Shown one piece after another: positions 52,100 through 61,282 of a stretch of DNA of 64,000 nt (position 1 is its first letter; each line of letters starts with the position of its first letter). The stretch covers positions 4,033,480-4,097,479 of the forward strand of contig NZ_WPAG02000002.1 of NCBI RefSeq assembly GCF_013602415.1. The letters run 5' to 3'. This DNA is from Rhodococcus sp. B50 (GTDB lineage Bacteria; Actinomycetota; Actinomycetes; Mycobacteriales; Mycobacteriaceae). Under the pieces are notes generated by a model that was not told the origin of the DNA, searched no databases, and saw only the letters and a list, made by a program, of their open reading frames with translations. The position numbers were made by a program, and so were the translations under genes.

Positions 52100-53134
52100 A
52101 TGAGTGAAGCCACGACGAGTCAGAGCACCCGCATAGTTCTCGCGTCGCGCCCGGAGGGGGCACCCACCGCCGACAACTTCCGCTTCGAGACGGTGGATCT
52201 GCCCGAGGTCGGCGACGGTCAGATCCTCCTGCGCGTCGTCTACCTGTCCCTCGATCCGTACATGCGCGGCCGGATGAGCACCGCGAAGTCGTATGCCGCG
52301 CACCTCGAACTCGGCGACGTGATGGTCGCCGGGACGGTGGGCCAGGTCGTCGAATCGCGGTACGACGGCCTCGAGGCGGGCGACTATGTCCTGGCCGGTG
52401 CCGGCTGGCAGTCGCACGCCGTCCTCGACGGTTCCACGGTACGCAAACTCGATCCACAGGCCGCGCCGATCTCCACCGCCGTGGGTGTACTCGGAATGCC
52501 CGGTTTCACAGCCTATTCCGGGCTCCTGAAGATCGGGCAGCCGAAGGAGGGCGAGACCGTCGTCGTCGCGGCCGCCACCGGGCCGGTGGGATCGGCCGTG
52601 GGACAGATCGCAAAGCTGAAGGGGGCCCGCGCGGTCGGTATCGCCGGTGGGCCGGAGAAGTGCCGCGCGCTGATCGAGGAGTTCGGTTTCGACGCGGCAA
52701 TCGACCACCGCGACCCGAACTTCGCCGACAAACTGACGGAGGCGGTTCCCGACGGCATCGACGTCTACTTCGAGAACGTCGGCGGACCGGTGCAGGAGGC
52801 GGTGTGGCCGTTGCTCAACACCTACGCACGAATCCCGGTGTGCGGTCTGGTCGCGCAGTACAACGGTGCAGACCTGAACCGCAAGGACCGCCTTCCTGGA
52901 CTGTTCAACTCGATTCTCACGAAGAGTCTCACGATCCGCGGATTCATCCAGAGCGAATTCGTGAAGGAGATGTACGGCGACTTCCTGCGTGAAGCCTCGG
53001 CATGGGTCCGAGACGGAAAGATCAAGTACCGCGAGGACATCGTCGACGGACTCGAGAACGCCCCGGAGGCGTTCATCGGCATGCTCGAAGGGAAGAACTT
53101 CGGGAAGATGCTCGTGCGGGTCGCGCCGGAGTGA
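52100..53134 (+). CDS. NADP-dependent medium-chain oxidoreductase (prostaglandin reductase/curcumin reductase type)
   Basis: The 344-residue protein has the zinc-free MDR pattern: YLSLDPYMRGRMS at about residue 50, the cofactor motif AAATGPVGSAVGQIAKLKGA, FDAAIDHRD, DGIDVYFENVGG and CGLVAQYNG. It reduces alpha,beta-unsaturated ketones or aldehydes with NADPH. The ATG at 52100 is the family start. It stands alone between the small ORF and a convergent DoxX gene. Confidence 0.87.
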   Translation: MSEATTSQSTRIVLASRPEGAPTADNFRFETVDLPEVGDGQILLRVVYLSLDPYMRGRMSTAKSYAAHLELGDVMVAGTVGQVVESRYDGLEAGDYVLAGAGWQSHAVLDGSTVRKLDPQAAPISTAVGVLGMPGFTAYSGLLKIGQPKEGETVVVAAATGPVGSAVGQIAKLKGARAVGIAGGPEKCRALIEEFGFDAAIDHRDPNFADKLTEAVPDGIDVYFENVGGPVQEAVWPLLNTYARIPVCGLVAQYNGADLNRKDRLPGLFNSILTKSLTIRGFIQSEFVKEMYGDFLREASAWVRDGKIKYREDIVDGLENAPEAFIGMLEGKNFGKMLVRVAPE

Positions 53135-53167
53135 CGGACACCGGTCCGCCCTCCGGCGCCAACCGCG

Positions 53168-53602
53168 TCAGCGTCGGGGGGTTCCGGTGGACCACAGCGC
53201 CCACAGGATGAGCACGGGCTGGAAGAACAAGCGGATCAGGCGCTTACGGTCGGTGTCGAGGCCGAAGGCGCTGCGCTTGCCGAGATACTGGGCGATGTTG
53301 CCCGGGAAGACTGCGGCGAAGAACAGCGCGGCCAGACGTCCGACACGGACGCGGTCGCGGTTCGCCACGGCGAGTCCGGCGCCGAGCATGATCTCGACAC
53401 CGCCGGATGCCATGACCACGCCGTCCTTGTCCATCGGCACCCAGTCGGGCACCTGTGCCTGGAAGTCCTTGCGGGCCCAGAAGAGGTGGCCGAGCCCGGC
53501 GAAGACGAGTGAGGCGGCCAGCAGATAACGCGCGAGGGTCCGGGCTCGTGTCGTGGGCGGAGCGGGGGCATCGGTGGGTGGGGTTATCCGTACTTCGCTC
53601 AT
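53168..53602 (-). CDS. DoxX-like membrane protein
   Basis: The 144-residue protein has four membrane helices (YLLAASLVFAGLGHLFWA, VVMASGGVEIMLGAGLAVA, AALFFAAVFPGNIAQYL, LFFQPVLILWALW) and the DoxX-family placement of polar residues. Members are implicated in redox balance or thiosulfate oxidation, but no specific role can be given. ATG at 53602 is chosen since the upstream part is a shadow of the pcaF terminator. Confidence 0.75.
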   Translation of the reverse strand: MSEVRITPPTDAPAPPTTRARTLARYLLAASLVFAGLGHLFWARKDFQAQVPDWVPMDKDGVVMASGGVEIMLGAGLAVANRDRVRVGRLAALFFAAVFPGNIAQYLGKRSAFGLDTDRKRLIRLFFQPVLILWALWSTGTPRR

Positions 53603-53625
53603 GATCACGAGCGTACGGACTGTAC

Positions 53626-53658
53626 GGTGCTCGCGACGGAGGATCCGTCGCGAGCACC
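53626..53658 (-). terminator. Terminator after pcaF
   Basis: Perfect 15-base arms (53626-53640, 53644-53658) with a 3-base loop lie 46 bases after the pcaF stop on the minus strand. They end the pcaBLRF operon before the DoxX gene. Confidence 0.8.
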
Positions 53659-53703
53659 GCACCTGGAATGTCAGACGATACGGTCGAATACCGTCACTCG
53701 CCG

Positions 53704-54915
53704 TCAGGCGATGCGCTCGAATACAGCAGCGAGCCCCTGGCCACCGCCGATGCACATCGTCTCGAGTCCGTAGCGACCCTCACGGCGGTCGAGTTCGCGC
53801 AGCAGTGTGGCGAGGATACGTCCGCCGGTCGCGCCCACCGGGTGTCCGAGCGAGATTCCGGAGCCGTTCGGATTCAGGCGCGGGTCGTCGGCCTCGATGC
53901 CCCACGAGCGTGTGACCGCCAAGGCCTGCGCGGCGAACGCCTCGTTGAGTTCGATGACGTCCATGTCGGCGAGCGTGAGCCCGAGTCGGCCGAGGGCCTT
54001 CTCGGTGGCCGGCACCGGGCCGATCCCCATGGTGCGCGGCGGCACGCCGGCGACCGCCCAGCTCGCGAGGCGGGCCAGCGGACGCAGACCCAGCGCGGCG
54101 GCCTTCTCGGCGGTGGTGACGATCGCGAGAGCGGCACCGTCGTTCTGGCCGCTGGCGTTGCCCGCGGTGACGGTCGAATCGGGATCGACCTTGCCGCGGA
54201 TCGGACGCAGCTTGGCGAGCGACTCCATCGAGGTGTCGGCCCGGGGATGTTCGTCGGTGTCGACCACGAGCGGATCGCCCTTGCGCTGCGGCACCCGGAC
54301 GGGCACGATCTCCTGCGCGAACACGCCGTTCTTCTGCGCGGCGACGGCCCGCTGGTGCGACTGCACGGCCAGGGCGTCCTGGTCGTCGCGGCTGATGGAG
54401 AACTCGGCGCGCAGGTTCTCGGCGGTCTCGATCATGCCGCCGGGCACCGGGAAGTCGCGACCACCGGCGGTGACGCGGGCACGGGCGAGGCGATCGGACA
54501 GTGCGACGGCTTCGCCCTTGACGCCCCAGCGCATACCGGTCGCGTAGAACTCGGCCTGGCTCATCGACTCGGCGCCGCCGGCGAGGATCAGGTCGCTGCC
54601 GCCGGTCTGCACCTGCATGACGGCCTGCAGGATCGCCTGCAGACCCGAGCCGCAACGACGGTCGACCTGAAGGCCCGGAACGTCCACGCCGAGACCGGCG
54701 TTGAGGGCGGCGACGCGGCCGAGAGCCGGGGCCTCACCGTTGGGGGAGGCCTGGCCGAGGAAGACGTCGTCGATGTCGGAGCCGGCGATGCCGGTGCGGG
54801 CGACGAGTTCGCGGATGACGGTGGCCGCGAGATCCTCGGGGGCGATGTCCTTCAGGACACCACCGAACCGGCCCACCGGGGTGCGCAGGGGTTCGCAGAT
54901 CACTACGTCGGTCAT
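53704..54915 (-). CDS. pcaF: Beta-ketoadipyl-CoA thiolase PcaF
   Basis: The 403-residue thiolase has the nucleophilic Cys in VDRRCGSGLQAILQAVM, the NEAFAAQAL loop, the His in SLGHPVGATGGRI and the second Cys in CIGGGQGLAAVFE. It splits beta-ketoadipyl-CoA into succinyl-CoA and acetyl-CoA, the last step of the pathway. It is the last gene of pcaB-L-R-F, 22 bases after pcaR. Specificity follows from the operon; the motifs alone would allow other thiolases. Confidence 0.9.
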   Translation of the reverse strand: MTDVVICEPLRTPVGRFGGVLKDIAPEDLAATVIRELVARTGIAGSDIDDVFLGQASPNGEAPALGRVAALNAGLGVDVPGLQVDRRCGSGLQAILQAVMQVQTGGSDLILAGGAESMSQAEFYATGMRWGVKGEAVALSDRLARARVTAGGRDFPVPGGMIETAENLRAEFSISRDDQDALAVQSHQRAVAAQKNGVFAQEIVPVRVPQRKGDPLVVDTDEHPRADTSMESLAKLRPIRGKVDPDSTVTAGNASGQNDGAALAIVTTAEKAAALGLRPLARLASWAVAGVPPRTMGIGPVPATEKALGRLGLTLADMDVIELNEAFAAQALAVTRSWGIEADDPRLNPNGSGISLGHPVGATGGRILATLLRELDRREGRYGLETMCIGGGQGLAAVFERIA

Positions 54916-54937
54916 GATGTACCTCGATCGGAGTTGT

Positions 54938-55759
54938 TCACTGGTGGGTCTGGGTGCGGGCGAGATCTGTGGAGATCGCCTCGGCGGTGGCGAGCAGCGC
55001 CGGGACGAGCTCGTCGTGCACGGTCTCCATCCGGTAGCGCGCCGCATGGGTCGACAGGTTCACCGACGCCACAACGGTTCCCGACGCGTCGCGGATCGGT
55101 GCGGCGAGCGATCGCAGGCCTTCTTCGAGTTCCTGGTCGACCACGCAGTATCCGTTGCGACGCACCGCGGCGACCTCTTCGCGCAGCGCCTCGGCTGTGG
55201 TGACGGTGTTGCCGGTGATGGGTGCGAGATCGGCCCGGGCGAGACAGGCCTCGAACTCGTCGTCGGTCAGGCCGGCGAGCAGCACTCGTCCCATGGAGGT
55301 CGCGTAGGCGGGGAAGCGGGTGCCGAGTGTGATGGTGACGGTCATGATGCGACTGACAGGGACTCGCGCGACGTAGACGACGTCGTCTCCGTCGAGCACC
55401 GACACCGAGGTCGATTCCTTGACCTTCTCGGCGAGCGCTTCGAGATGCGGCCGCGCGACCTCCGGCAGCGTCAGCGCGGACAGATAGCTGTATCCGAGTT
55501 CGAGCACCCGCGGGGTGAGCCAGAACTGGGATCCGTCGGTGCGGACGTAGCCGAGTTCGATGAGGGTCAGCAGGAATCGGCGGGCGGTGGCGCGGGTGAG
55601 GCCGGTCGCGCGGGCGACGTCCGAGAGCGACTGCCGTTGGGTGTGCGCACCGAAGGCTTTGATGACCGACAGGCCGCGGGCCAGCGACTGCACGTAATCG
55701 GGTGACGCCCCGGGGTTCTCGCGGACGACCGTCGGTGACGTGACATCGGGAGTGGTCAC
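54938..55759 (-). CDS. pcaR: IclR family regulator PcaR
   Basis: The 273-residue protein has an IclR winged HTH (YVQSLARGLSVIKAF...LSDVARATGLTRATARRFLLTLIELGYV) and effector domain (ITLGTRFPAYATSMGRVLLAGL, ELEEGLRSLAAPIRDASGTVVASVN). It lies inside the operon it is expected to control, with its start overlapping the pcaL stop by four bases. It is a paralogue of CatR. Likely targets are the boxes at 58290-58386 between pcaB and pcaI. Confidence 0.9.
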   Translation of the reverse strand: MTTPDVTSPTVVRENPGASPDYVQSLARGLSVIKAFGAHTQRQSLSDVARATGLTRATARRFLLTLIELGYVRTDGSQFWLTPRVLELGYSYLSALTLPEVARPHLEALAEKVKESTSVSVLDGDDVVYVARVPVSRIMTVTITLGTRFPAYATSMGRVLLAGLTDDEFEACLARADLAPITGNTVTTAEALREEVAAVRRNGYCVVDQELEEGLRSLAAPIRDASGTVVASVNLSTHAARYRMETVHDELVPALLATAEAISTDLARTQTHQ

Positions 55760-56925
55760 GACCCGGCGCCCCCTTCAGCGTCGGCGAGGGCCTGCCTGCC
55801 GAGCGCGAACGCGCGGTTGCTGTTGGGGACACCCGCGTAGACCGCGGTGTGCAGGAACACCTCGACGAGCTCGTCGGGGTCGATCCCCGCGCGCAGGGCT
55901 GCGCGGATGTGCATGTCCAGTTCGTGCTCGTTGCCGACCGCGGTGAGGATCGCGAGGGTCAGCAACCGGCGGGTGTGATGGTCCAGACCCGGACGTGCCC
56001 AGATATCGCCCCACGCGGTGCGGGTGATGAAATCCTGGAAGGGGCGGGTGAATTCGGTGGCCGACTCGATGGACCGGTCGACGTGGGCGTCACCGAGTAC
56101 GGAACGGCGCACCCCCAGTCCCTCCTCGAACACCGCGGTGCGGTGCGCGGCGGACGGAGTGGCGCGCGAGATGTGTTCACGGATGAGCTTCGTGATCCGT
56201 CCCGCCTGTTCCACATTGGCGAGGTGCGCGCCGGGGGAGACGACGTGGAAGGCCGAGTCGGCGATACCGTCGGCCAACTGCTGCATCGTCGACGGCGGGG
56301 TGGCGGGGTCCTGCTCGCCGGCGATCACCAGGGTGGGTGCGACGATCCGGGCGAGGTCGGGACGGCCGTCCCAGGTGGCCAGTGCCTCACAGCATGCGGC
56401 GTATCCCTCGTCGGTGGTGCCCTTCACCATCTCGACGTGGCGGGCGACGAGTTCCGGATCGTGTTCGGCCAGTTCGGCGGAGAACCAGCGGGAGACGATG
56501 GAATCGGCGATCGAGGCCAAGCCGTCGTTGCGGACGGAGGCGGCCCGGTCGTACCAGGGCTGCGCGGGTCGGAAGGCCGGCGAGGTGCACAGCAGCGTCA
56601 ACGTGCGCACACGTTCGGGGTGATGCGCGGCGAGCCACTGCCCGACGGCGCCACCGAGCGACAGGCCGACATAGTGCACGGCGTCGAGTTCGAGAGAGTC
56701 GAGCAGGGCGACGACGTCTCCGGCGAGTTCCCCGATCGTGTAGGGACCGACAGGGGCGGGCGACGCGCCGTGCCCACGATGGTCGACAGCGACGACATTC
56801 CAGGCGGTCGACAGGGCGTGAATCTGCGGCGCCCACATCGACAGGTCCGAGCCCAGCGAACCGAGGAGCAGGACGGTCGGCTTCGTGGGGTCGCCGTACT
56901 GTTCGTAGTTGAGCGTGACGGTCAT
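55756..56925 (-). CDS. pcaL: PcaL: enol-lactone hydrolase fused to 4-carboxymuconolactone decarboxylase
   Basis: The 389-residue protein joins two enzymes. Residues 1-260 are an alpha/beta hydrolase (nucleophile Ser in GLSLGGAVGQW, acid in GEQDPATPP, His in GAHLANVEQ), the PcaD activity. The rest is a carboxymuconolactone decarboxylase domain (GLGVRRSVLGDAHVDRSI, HHTRRLLTLAILTAVGNEHELDMHIRAAL), the PcaC activity. The hydrolase half also serves the catechol branch by taking the CatC product to beta-ketoadipate. This fusion is usual in actinobacteria. Start and stop overlap pcaB and pcaR. Confidence 0.94.
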   Translation of the reverse strand: MTVTLNYEQYGDPTKPTVLLLGSLGSDLSMWAPQIHALSTAWNVVAVDHRGHGASPAPVGPYTIGELAGDVVALLDSLELDAVHYVGLSLGGAVGQWLAAHHPERVRTLTLLCTSPAFRPAQPWYDRAASVRNDGLASIADSIVSRWFSAELAEHDPELVARHVEMVKGTTDEGYAACCEALATWDGRPDLARIVAPTLVIAGEQDPATPPSTMQQLADGIADSAFHVVSPGAHLANVEQAGRITKLIREHISRATPSAAHRTAVFEEGLGVRRSVLGDAHVDRSIESATEFTRPFQDFITRTAWGDIWARPGLDHHTRRLLTLAILTAVGNEHELDMHIRAALRAGIDPDELVEVFLHTAVYAGVPNSNRAFALGRQALADAEGGAGS

Positions 56926-58271
56926 CGGGCATCTCCTGTGGTTCGGTTCGTGCTGTCGTGACGGGCGAGAACGCGATCGACGATGTCGGCGGCATGACCG
57001 AGATAGCGTGTGGGATCGAGACGTTCGCGCACATCCTGCGGATCGAGGTGTGCTGTGATGGCGGGGTCCTCGTCGAGGGACCTACCTGCGACCGCTGCGT
57101 CGGTGACGATCGAGCGTGCGTCGTCGGTGTGTTCGGCGAGTGCGGCCGTGACCTTCTCGGCAAGGATCGCACCGCCGGTCAGAGCGAGATTGCGGTCGAG
57201 GGCGTCGATGTGGACGTGCAGGCCGTTGAGGCTCGTCGAGAGTTGGTGCGCGGCACCGCCGGTGAGACGCAGAATATCGCCGAGTGTCTCCCATTCGGCG
57301 TGCCATGCGCCGGCGGCGCGCTGGAACTCGTGGTCGGTCGACGACAGGATCGTCGAGACGAGACCGGGTACACGCCGGGCAGCGGCACGCGCGGTGATGG
57401 AGGCGACGGGATTGCGCTTGTGCGGCATGGCGGACGACCCACCGGGCGCATCTTCGCTCACCTCGCCGAACTCGGTGCTCGCCATGAGCACGACATCGGT
57501 GGCGGGCTTCGCGACCGCTCCTGCGGCGACACCGAGTGCGCTCGCGAGGGTTGTGATCGGGGTGCGTGCGGTGTGCCACGGGGCGACAGGGCGTGCGAGT
57601 CCGAGCAGGTCGGCGACGGTGTCGGCGAACACGAGGCCGTCCGGGTGGACCGCGGCGAGGGTGCCGGCGGCGCCACCGTACTGCGCCGGCAGGCGGGCCA
57701 GGACGCGGTCGAGTTCGGCGACGGCGTCGTCCAGGGACAGGAGCCAGCCGGCTGCGAGCGCACCGAAGGTGGTGGGCAGTGCCTGCTGACCGAGGGTGCG
57801 CGCGACCATCGGTGTCTCGCGGTGAGTGGTGGCGAGTCGGGCTGCGCCGTCGGCCGCGGAGCGCAGATTCGCCACGACGATCCCGCCGGCGCGCCGGGCG
57901 AGCAGCATCAACGCGGTGTCGAGCACGTCCTGGCTGGTCGCGCCGACGTGCACGGCCCGCGCGGGAGCATCGGCGCGCTCCCGCAGCAATGAGACCAGAG
58001 GGATGACGGCATTGCCGCCCGCTGCTGATCGTCGTCCGAGATCGGCGGGATCGAGATCGTCGGCGAGCGACCCGGCCGCTGCCGCGACGGCATCGGCGTG
58101 CGCGTCGTCGACACGACCGAGTGCAGCTGCCGCGCGGGTCAGCGCGACCTCCACGTCGAGCAGGGCACCGATCCACGCCCGGTCCGACAGAGCAGTGCCG
58201 AGTTCGTCCGCGCCGAAGACGGGATCGAACAGTGGGCCCCGGTATCCGGCGTCGAGGGATGAGGGAGACAC
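56922..58271 (-). CDS. pcaB: 3-Carboxy-cis,cis-muconate cycloisomerase PcaB
   Basis: The 449-residue protein is of the fumarase/argininosuccinase superfamily with the signature GGSSAMPHKRNPVAS, and TSQDVLDTALML for the second catalytic region. It cyclises 3-carboxymuconate, the protocatechuate cleavage product, to 4-carboxymuconolactone. It starts with GTG just behind GGAGG and heads the operon. The expected upstream genes pcaH and pcaG are not there; only 154 bases separate it from divergent pcaI. Confidence 0.92.
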   Translation of the reverse strand: MSPSSLDAGYRGPLFDPVFGADELGTALSDRAWIGALLDVEVALTRAAAALGRVDDAHADAVAAAAGSLADDLDPADLGRRSAAGGNAVIPLVSLLRERADAPARAVHVGATSQDVLDTALMLLARRAGGIVVANLRSAADGAARLATTHRETPMVARTLGQQALPTTFGALAAGWLLSLDDAVAELDRVLARLPAQYGGAAGTLAAVHPDGLVFADTVADLLGLARPVAPWHTARTPITTLASALGVAAGAVAKPATDVVLMASTEFGEVSEDAPGGSSAMPHKRNPVASITARAAARRVPGLVSTILSSTDHEFQRAAGAWHAEWETLGDILRLTGGAAHQLSTSLNGLHVHIDALDRNLALTGGAILAEKVTAALAEHTDDARSIVTDAAVAGRSLDEDPAITAHLDPQDVRERLDPTRYLGHAADIVDRVLARHDSTNRTTGDAR

Positions 58272-58289
58272 GGACCTCCGATCCGAAAC

Positions 58290-58386
58290 GTTCGCGATGT
58301 GGACGGATGGACGCTATGCGAACAGGCTAGTGCCGCCGTTCTGTGCTTGCAACGATCCTGAGCGGATTTGTTCGCATAGCGGACGG
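58290..58386. promoter_or_regulatory. Three candidate PcaR boxes between pcaB and pcaI
   Basis: GTTCGCATAGCG occurs at 58370-58381 on the plus strand and at 58312-58323 on the minus strand, forming a perfect 13-base inverted pair (58312-58324 with 58369-58381). A weaker copy, GTTCGCGATGTGGACGG, is at 58290-58306, compared with GTTCGCATAGCGGACGG at 58370-58386. Their placement covers both divergent promoters. They resemble the candidate CatR boxes at 29091-29125. Confidence 0.6.
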
Positions 58387-58425
58387 AAGTTCACATGACG
58401 TACACCTGAGGGTATCGTGGCACAC

Positions 58426-59172
58426 ATGGACAAAGTCGTTGCTTCCGCCGCCGAGGCCGTAGCCGACATCCCCGACGGCGTCACGATCGCCGTCGGAGGA
58501 TTCGGCCTGGTCGGCATCCCCGAGATCCTCATCAACGCAGTGCTCGAACAGGGCGCCACCGACCTCGAGACCGTCAGCAACAACTGCGGTACCGACGGCT
58601 TCGGGCTCGGTCTGCTGCTCGAGAAGGGGCGCATCCGCCGCACCATCTCGTCGTACGTCGGCTCCAACAAGGAGTTCGCACGCCAGTACCTCGCCGGTGA
58701 ACTCGAAGTCGAGCTCACCCCGCAGGGAACGCTCGCCGAGCGCCTGCGTGCCGGCGGCGCAGGCATCCCCGCCTTCTTCACGCCCGCCGGTGTCGGCACG
58801 GCCGTCGAAGAAGGGGGTCTGCCGCTGCGCTACGACGGTCACGGCGGCATCGCCCTCGCGTCGCAGGCCAAGGAGACCCGCGAGTTCGACGGCGAGACCT
58901 ACGTGCTCGAACGCGGCATCGTCGCCGACTACGCGCTGGTGCACGCGTGGAAGGGCGACCGCCACGGCAACCTCGTCTACCGGGCCAGCGCCCGCAACTT
59001 CAACCCGCCGGCCGCCGCCTCGGGACGCATCACGATCGCGCAGGTCGAGCATCTCGTCGAACCCGGCGAACTCGACCCCAACGAAATCCACACGCCCGGC
59101 ATCCACGTGCAGCGTGTCGTACACGTCGGCCCCGTCGAGGTCGGCATCGAGAACCGGACGGTGCGCTCATGA
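58426..59172 (+). CDS. pcaI: 3-Oxoadipate CoA-transferase subunit A
   Basis: The 248-residue protein starts MDKVVASAAEAVADIPDG and has GGFGLVGIPEILINAV, SNNCGTDGFGLG, PAFFTPAGVGT and NFNPPAAASG, the conserved regions of class I CoA-transferase A subunits. With PcaJ it moves CoA from succinyl-CoA to beta-ketoadipate. A GTG at 58417 is an alternative start. It is divergent from pcaB and its stop overlaps the pcaJ ATG. Confidence 0.93.
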   Translation: MDKVVASAAEAVADIPDGVTIAVGGFGLVGIPEILINAVLEQGATDLETVSNNCGTDGFGLGLLLEKGRIRRTISSYVGSNKEFARQYLAGELEVELTPQGTLAERLRAGGAGIPAFFTPAGVGTAVEEGGLPLRYDGHGGIALASQAKETREFDGETYVLERGIVADYALVHAWKGDRHGNLVYRASARNFNPPAAASGRITIAQVEHLVEPGELDPNEIHTPGIHVQRVVHVGPVEVGIENRTVRS

Positions 59173-59816
59173 CGCAGGCAACGAAAAAGGGACTGACCCG
59201 CGAGGAGATGGCGGCGCGCGTCGCCAAGGAACTCGAGGACGGCCAGTACGTCAACCTCGGTATCGGCATGCCCACCCTCGTGCCGAACTTCCTCGAGCCG
59301 GGCGTCGAGGTCATCCTGCACTCGGAGAACGGGGTGCTCGGCGTCGGTCCGTACCCCACCGAGGAGGAACTCGACCCGGAGCTGATCAATGCCGGTAAGG
59401 AGACGATCACCGCGATCCCCGGTGCGTCGTACTTCGACTCGGCACAGTCGTTCGGCATGATCCGCGGAGGCCAGATCGATGTCGCCGTCCTCGGCGCGAT
59501 GCAGGTCTCCGCCAAGGGTGACATCGCCAACTGGATGGTGCCCGGCGCGATGGTCAAGGGCATGGGCGGGGCGATGGATCTCGTCCACGGCGCCAAGCGC
59601 GTCATCGTGATGATGGATCACGTCACCAAGAAGGGCGACCCGAAGATCCTCGAGGAGTGCGTCCTGCCGCTCACCGGTCGTGGATGCGTGCAGCGCATCA
59701 TCACCGACCTTGCGGTCATCGACGTCACCGACGAGGGACTGAAGCTCGTCGAGACGGCGCCCGGTGTGAGCACCGACGACGTCGTCGCTGCGACCGCGGC
59801 GAAGCTCATCGTCTGA
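59169..59816 (+). CDS. pcaJ: 3-Oxoadipate CoA-transferase subunit B
   Basis: The 215-residue protein has the catalytic glutamate in HSENGVLGVG (Glu53), GIGMPTLVPNFL for CoA, and GNIANWMVPG/GMGGAMDLVHGAKRVIVMM regions typical of the B subunit. It forms the active CoA-transferase with PcaI. It ends the operon before a strong terminator. Motifs and context agree. Confidence 0.93.
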   Translation: MTQATKKGLTREEMAARVAKELEDGQYVNLGIGMPTLVPNFLEPGVEVILHSENGVLGVGPYPTEEELDPELINAGKETITAIPGASYFDSAQSFGMIRGGQIDVAVLGAMQVSAKGDIANWMVPGAMVKGMGGAMDLVHGAKRVIVMMDHVTKKGDPKILEECVLPLTGRGCVQRIITDLAVIDVTDEGLKLVETAPGVSTDDVVAATAAKLIV

Positions 59817-59830
59817 TCGGACAACGACGG

Positions 59831-59867
59831 CGGGGCCGGGCGCGAAGAGATCTCGCGCCCGGCCCCG
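59831..59867. terminator. Bidirectional terminator between pcaJ and the AI-2E gene
   Basis: Perfect 15-base GC-rich arms (59831-59845, 59853-59867) with a 7-base loop lie between two convergent genes. Confidence 0.9.
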
Positions 59868-59877
59868 TTCCCGCTTC

Positions 59878-61008
59878 TCAGTCGTAGTCGTCACTGTCGG
59901 CCGTGAGGTCGGGGCTGTCCGGGTCCTGCTCCTCCCCGCCCACCTCCGGGATCAGTTCGTAGCGGTGCCCGAAGGACTCGGCGAGTGCCTGCAGAATCGC
60001 GACGACCGGCACGGATACCAGAGCTCCCACCGGGCCGAACAAGGTGGCGCCGACGATCACCGAACCGAATGCCACCGCCGGGTGGATCGACACCGTGCGG
60101 GCCGTGATGCGCGGGTGCAGCACGTAGTTCTCGACCTGCTGGTAGATCGTGCCGAAGGCGATCACCCACACGCCGTCGAGCGGTTGCTGCACCGCGGCGA
60201 TGAGGGCAGGGAGCCCGATCGCGAGATAGGTGCCGAGGGTCGGGATGAACTGCGAGACCACTCCGGTCCAGATCGCGAGGGGAAGCCAGTACGGAACCCC
60301 GATGATCAGGAAGAAGATCCCGGTGAAGATCGACGCCGCGGCGGCGAGGATCAACCGGGAGACGACGTAACCGCCGGCCTTCTCCACCGAGGTCTCCCAC
60401 ACGTTCGCGATCAGCTGCTGCTGCCGGGCCGGGAACCAGCTCGCGATCGTCCGGCGCATCTGCGGCCCCTCCGCAGACATGTAGAAGACGAACAGCAGCA
60501 TCGTGAGGATCTGGAACAGGGCGCCGACGAGAGTGCTGAGGACGCCGAGGACACCGGGCGTGAACCGTTGAGCCAGATCGCGGAGGGTGTCGGGGGTGAT
60601 CTTGAGCAGCTCGTCCCCGCTCTTGAAATTCGTGTCGAAGGTGCGGTTCGCCCAATCGGTGAGGCGCGTGAGCGCATCCGGCAGTGTGGTGAGCAACTGG
60701 GCGATCTGTTCGAACAGGAGCGTGCCGAACACCGCGAAGAACCCGATGGTGAGTGCGATCAGGGAGAACAGCACCAGGCCGGTCCCGGCGCCGCGACGCA
60801 TTCCGAACCGCTCGAGACGATCGACGATCGGTTCGATGGTGATGCTGAACAACCACGCCAGGAACAGCAGGCCGAGAAAGCCCTTCAGATTGTGGAAGAG
60901 CCATCCCGACATCTGATAGAAGGCGACGGCGAACAGTACGCCGATGATCGTGGGCCGGAGCCAGCGGGGAGTTCGTGGACGATCGGCGACGGTCGCGCGC
61001 TTGGTCAT
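59878..61008 (-). CDS. AI-2E family (PF01594-type) membrane protein
   Basis: The product of about 376 residues has around eight membrane helices and the family end region IWTGVVSQFIPTLGTYLAIGLPALIAAVQQPLDGVWVIAFGTIYQQVENYVLHPRITARTVSIHPAVAFGSVIVGATLFG. A charged Asp/Glu-rich tail closes it. Members were named for autoinducer-2 export but many act as ion or small-molecule transporters; no substrate can be assigned. ATG at 61011 would add one Met. It is convergent with pcaJ. Confidence 0.85.
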   Translation of the reverse strand: MTKRATVADRPRTPRWLRPTIIGVLFAVAFYQMSGWLFHNLKGFLGLLFLAWLFSITIEPIVDRLERFGMRRGAGTGLVLFSLIALTIGFFAVFGTLLFEQIAQLLTTLPDALTRLTDWANRTFDTNFKSGDELLKITPDTLRDLAQRFTPGVLGVLSTLVGALFQILTMLLFVFYMSAEGPQMRRTIASWFPARQQQLIANVWETSVEKAGGYVVSRLILAAAASIFTGIFFLIIGVPYWLPLAIWTGVVSQFIPTLGTYLAIGLPALIAAVQQPLDGVWVIAFGTIYQQVENYVLHPRITARTVSIHPAVAFGSVIVGATLFGPVGALVSVPVVAILQALAESFGHRYELIPEVGGEEQDPDSPDLTADSDDYD

Positions 61009-61137
61009 CACATCCTCCGCTCTGCAGAGACTCTGTCGCGAAATCTACTAGGTGAGCGCTCCTGGGGGAGCGGTACCGAGACCGAGGCGTCGACACAAGA
61101 GAACCGGCCCGGACTCGTGTGAGTCCGGGCCGGTCAG

Positions 61138-61214
61138 TGGTAGCGGGGACAGGATTCGAACCTGCGACCTCTGGGTTATGAGCCCAGCGAGCTACCGAGC
61201 TGCTCCACCCCGCG
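61138..61214 (-). tRNA. Initiator tRNA-Met (CAU), CCA encoded
   Basis: On the minus strand the 77-base sequence folds as a tRNA with anticodon CAU. The acceptor stem starts with C opposite U at position 72 (unpaired), and three G-C pairs (GGG/CCC) stack at the bottom of the anticodon stem; both mark an initiator tRNA. The T-loop GTTCGAATC is present and CCA is encoded. It lies upstream of the AI-2E gene. Confidence 0.95.
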
Positions 61215-61282
61215 TTGCATGTCCAACCATACACGACTTTCGAGGGTGCTCTGACCACCCCTCGTCCGGGCCACCGAATCCA

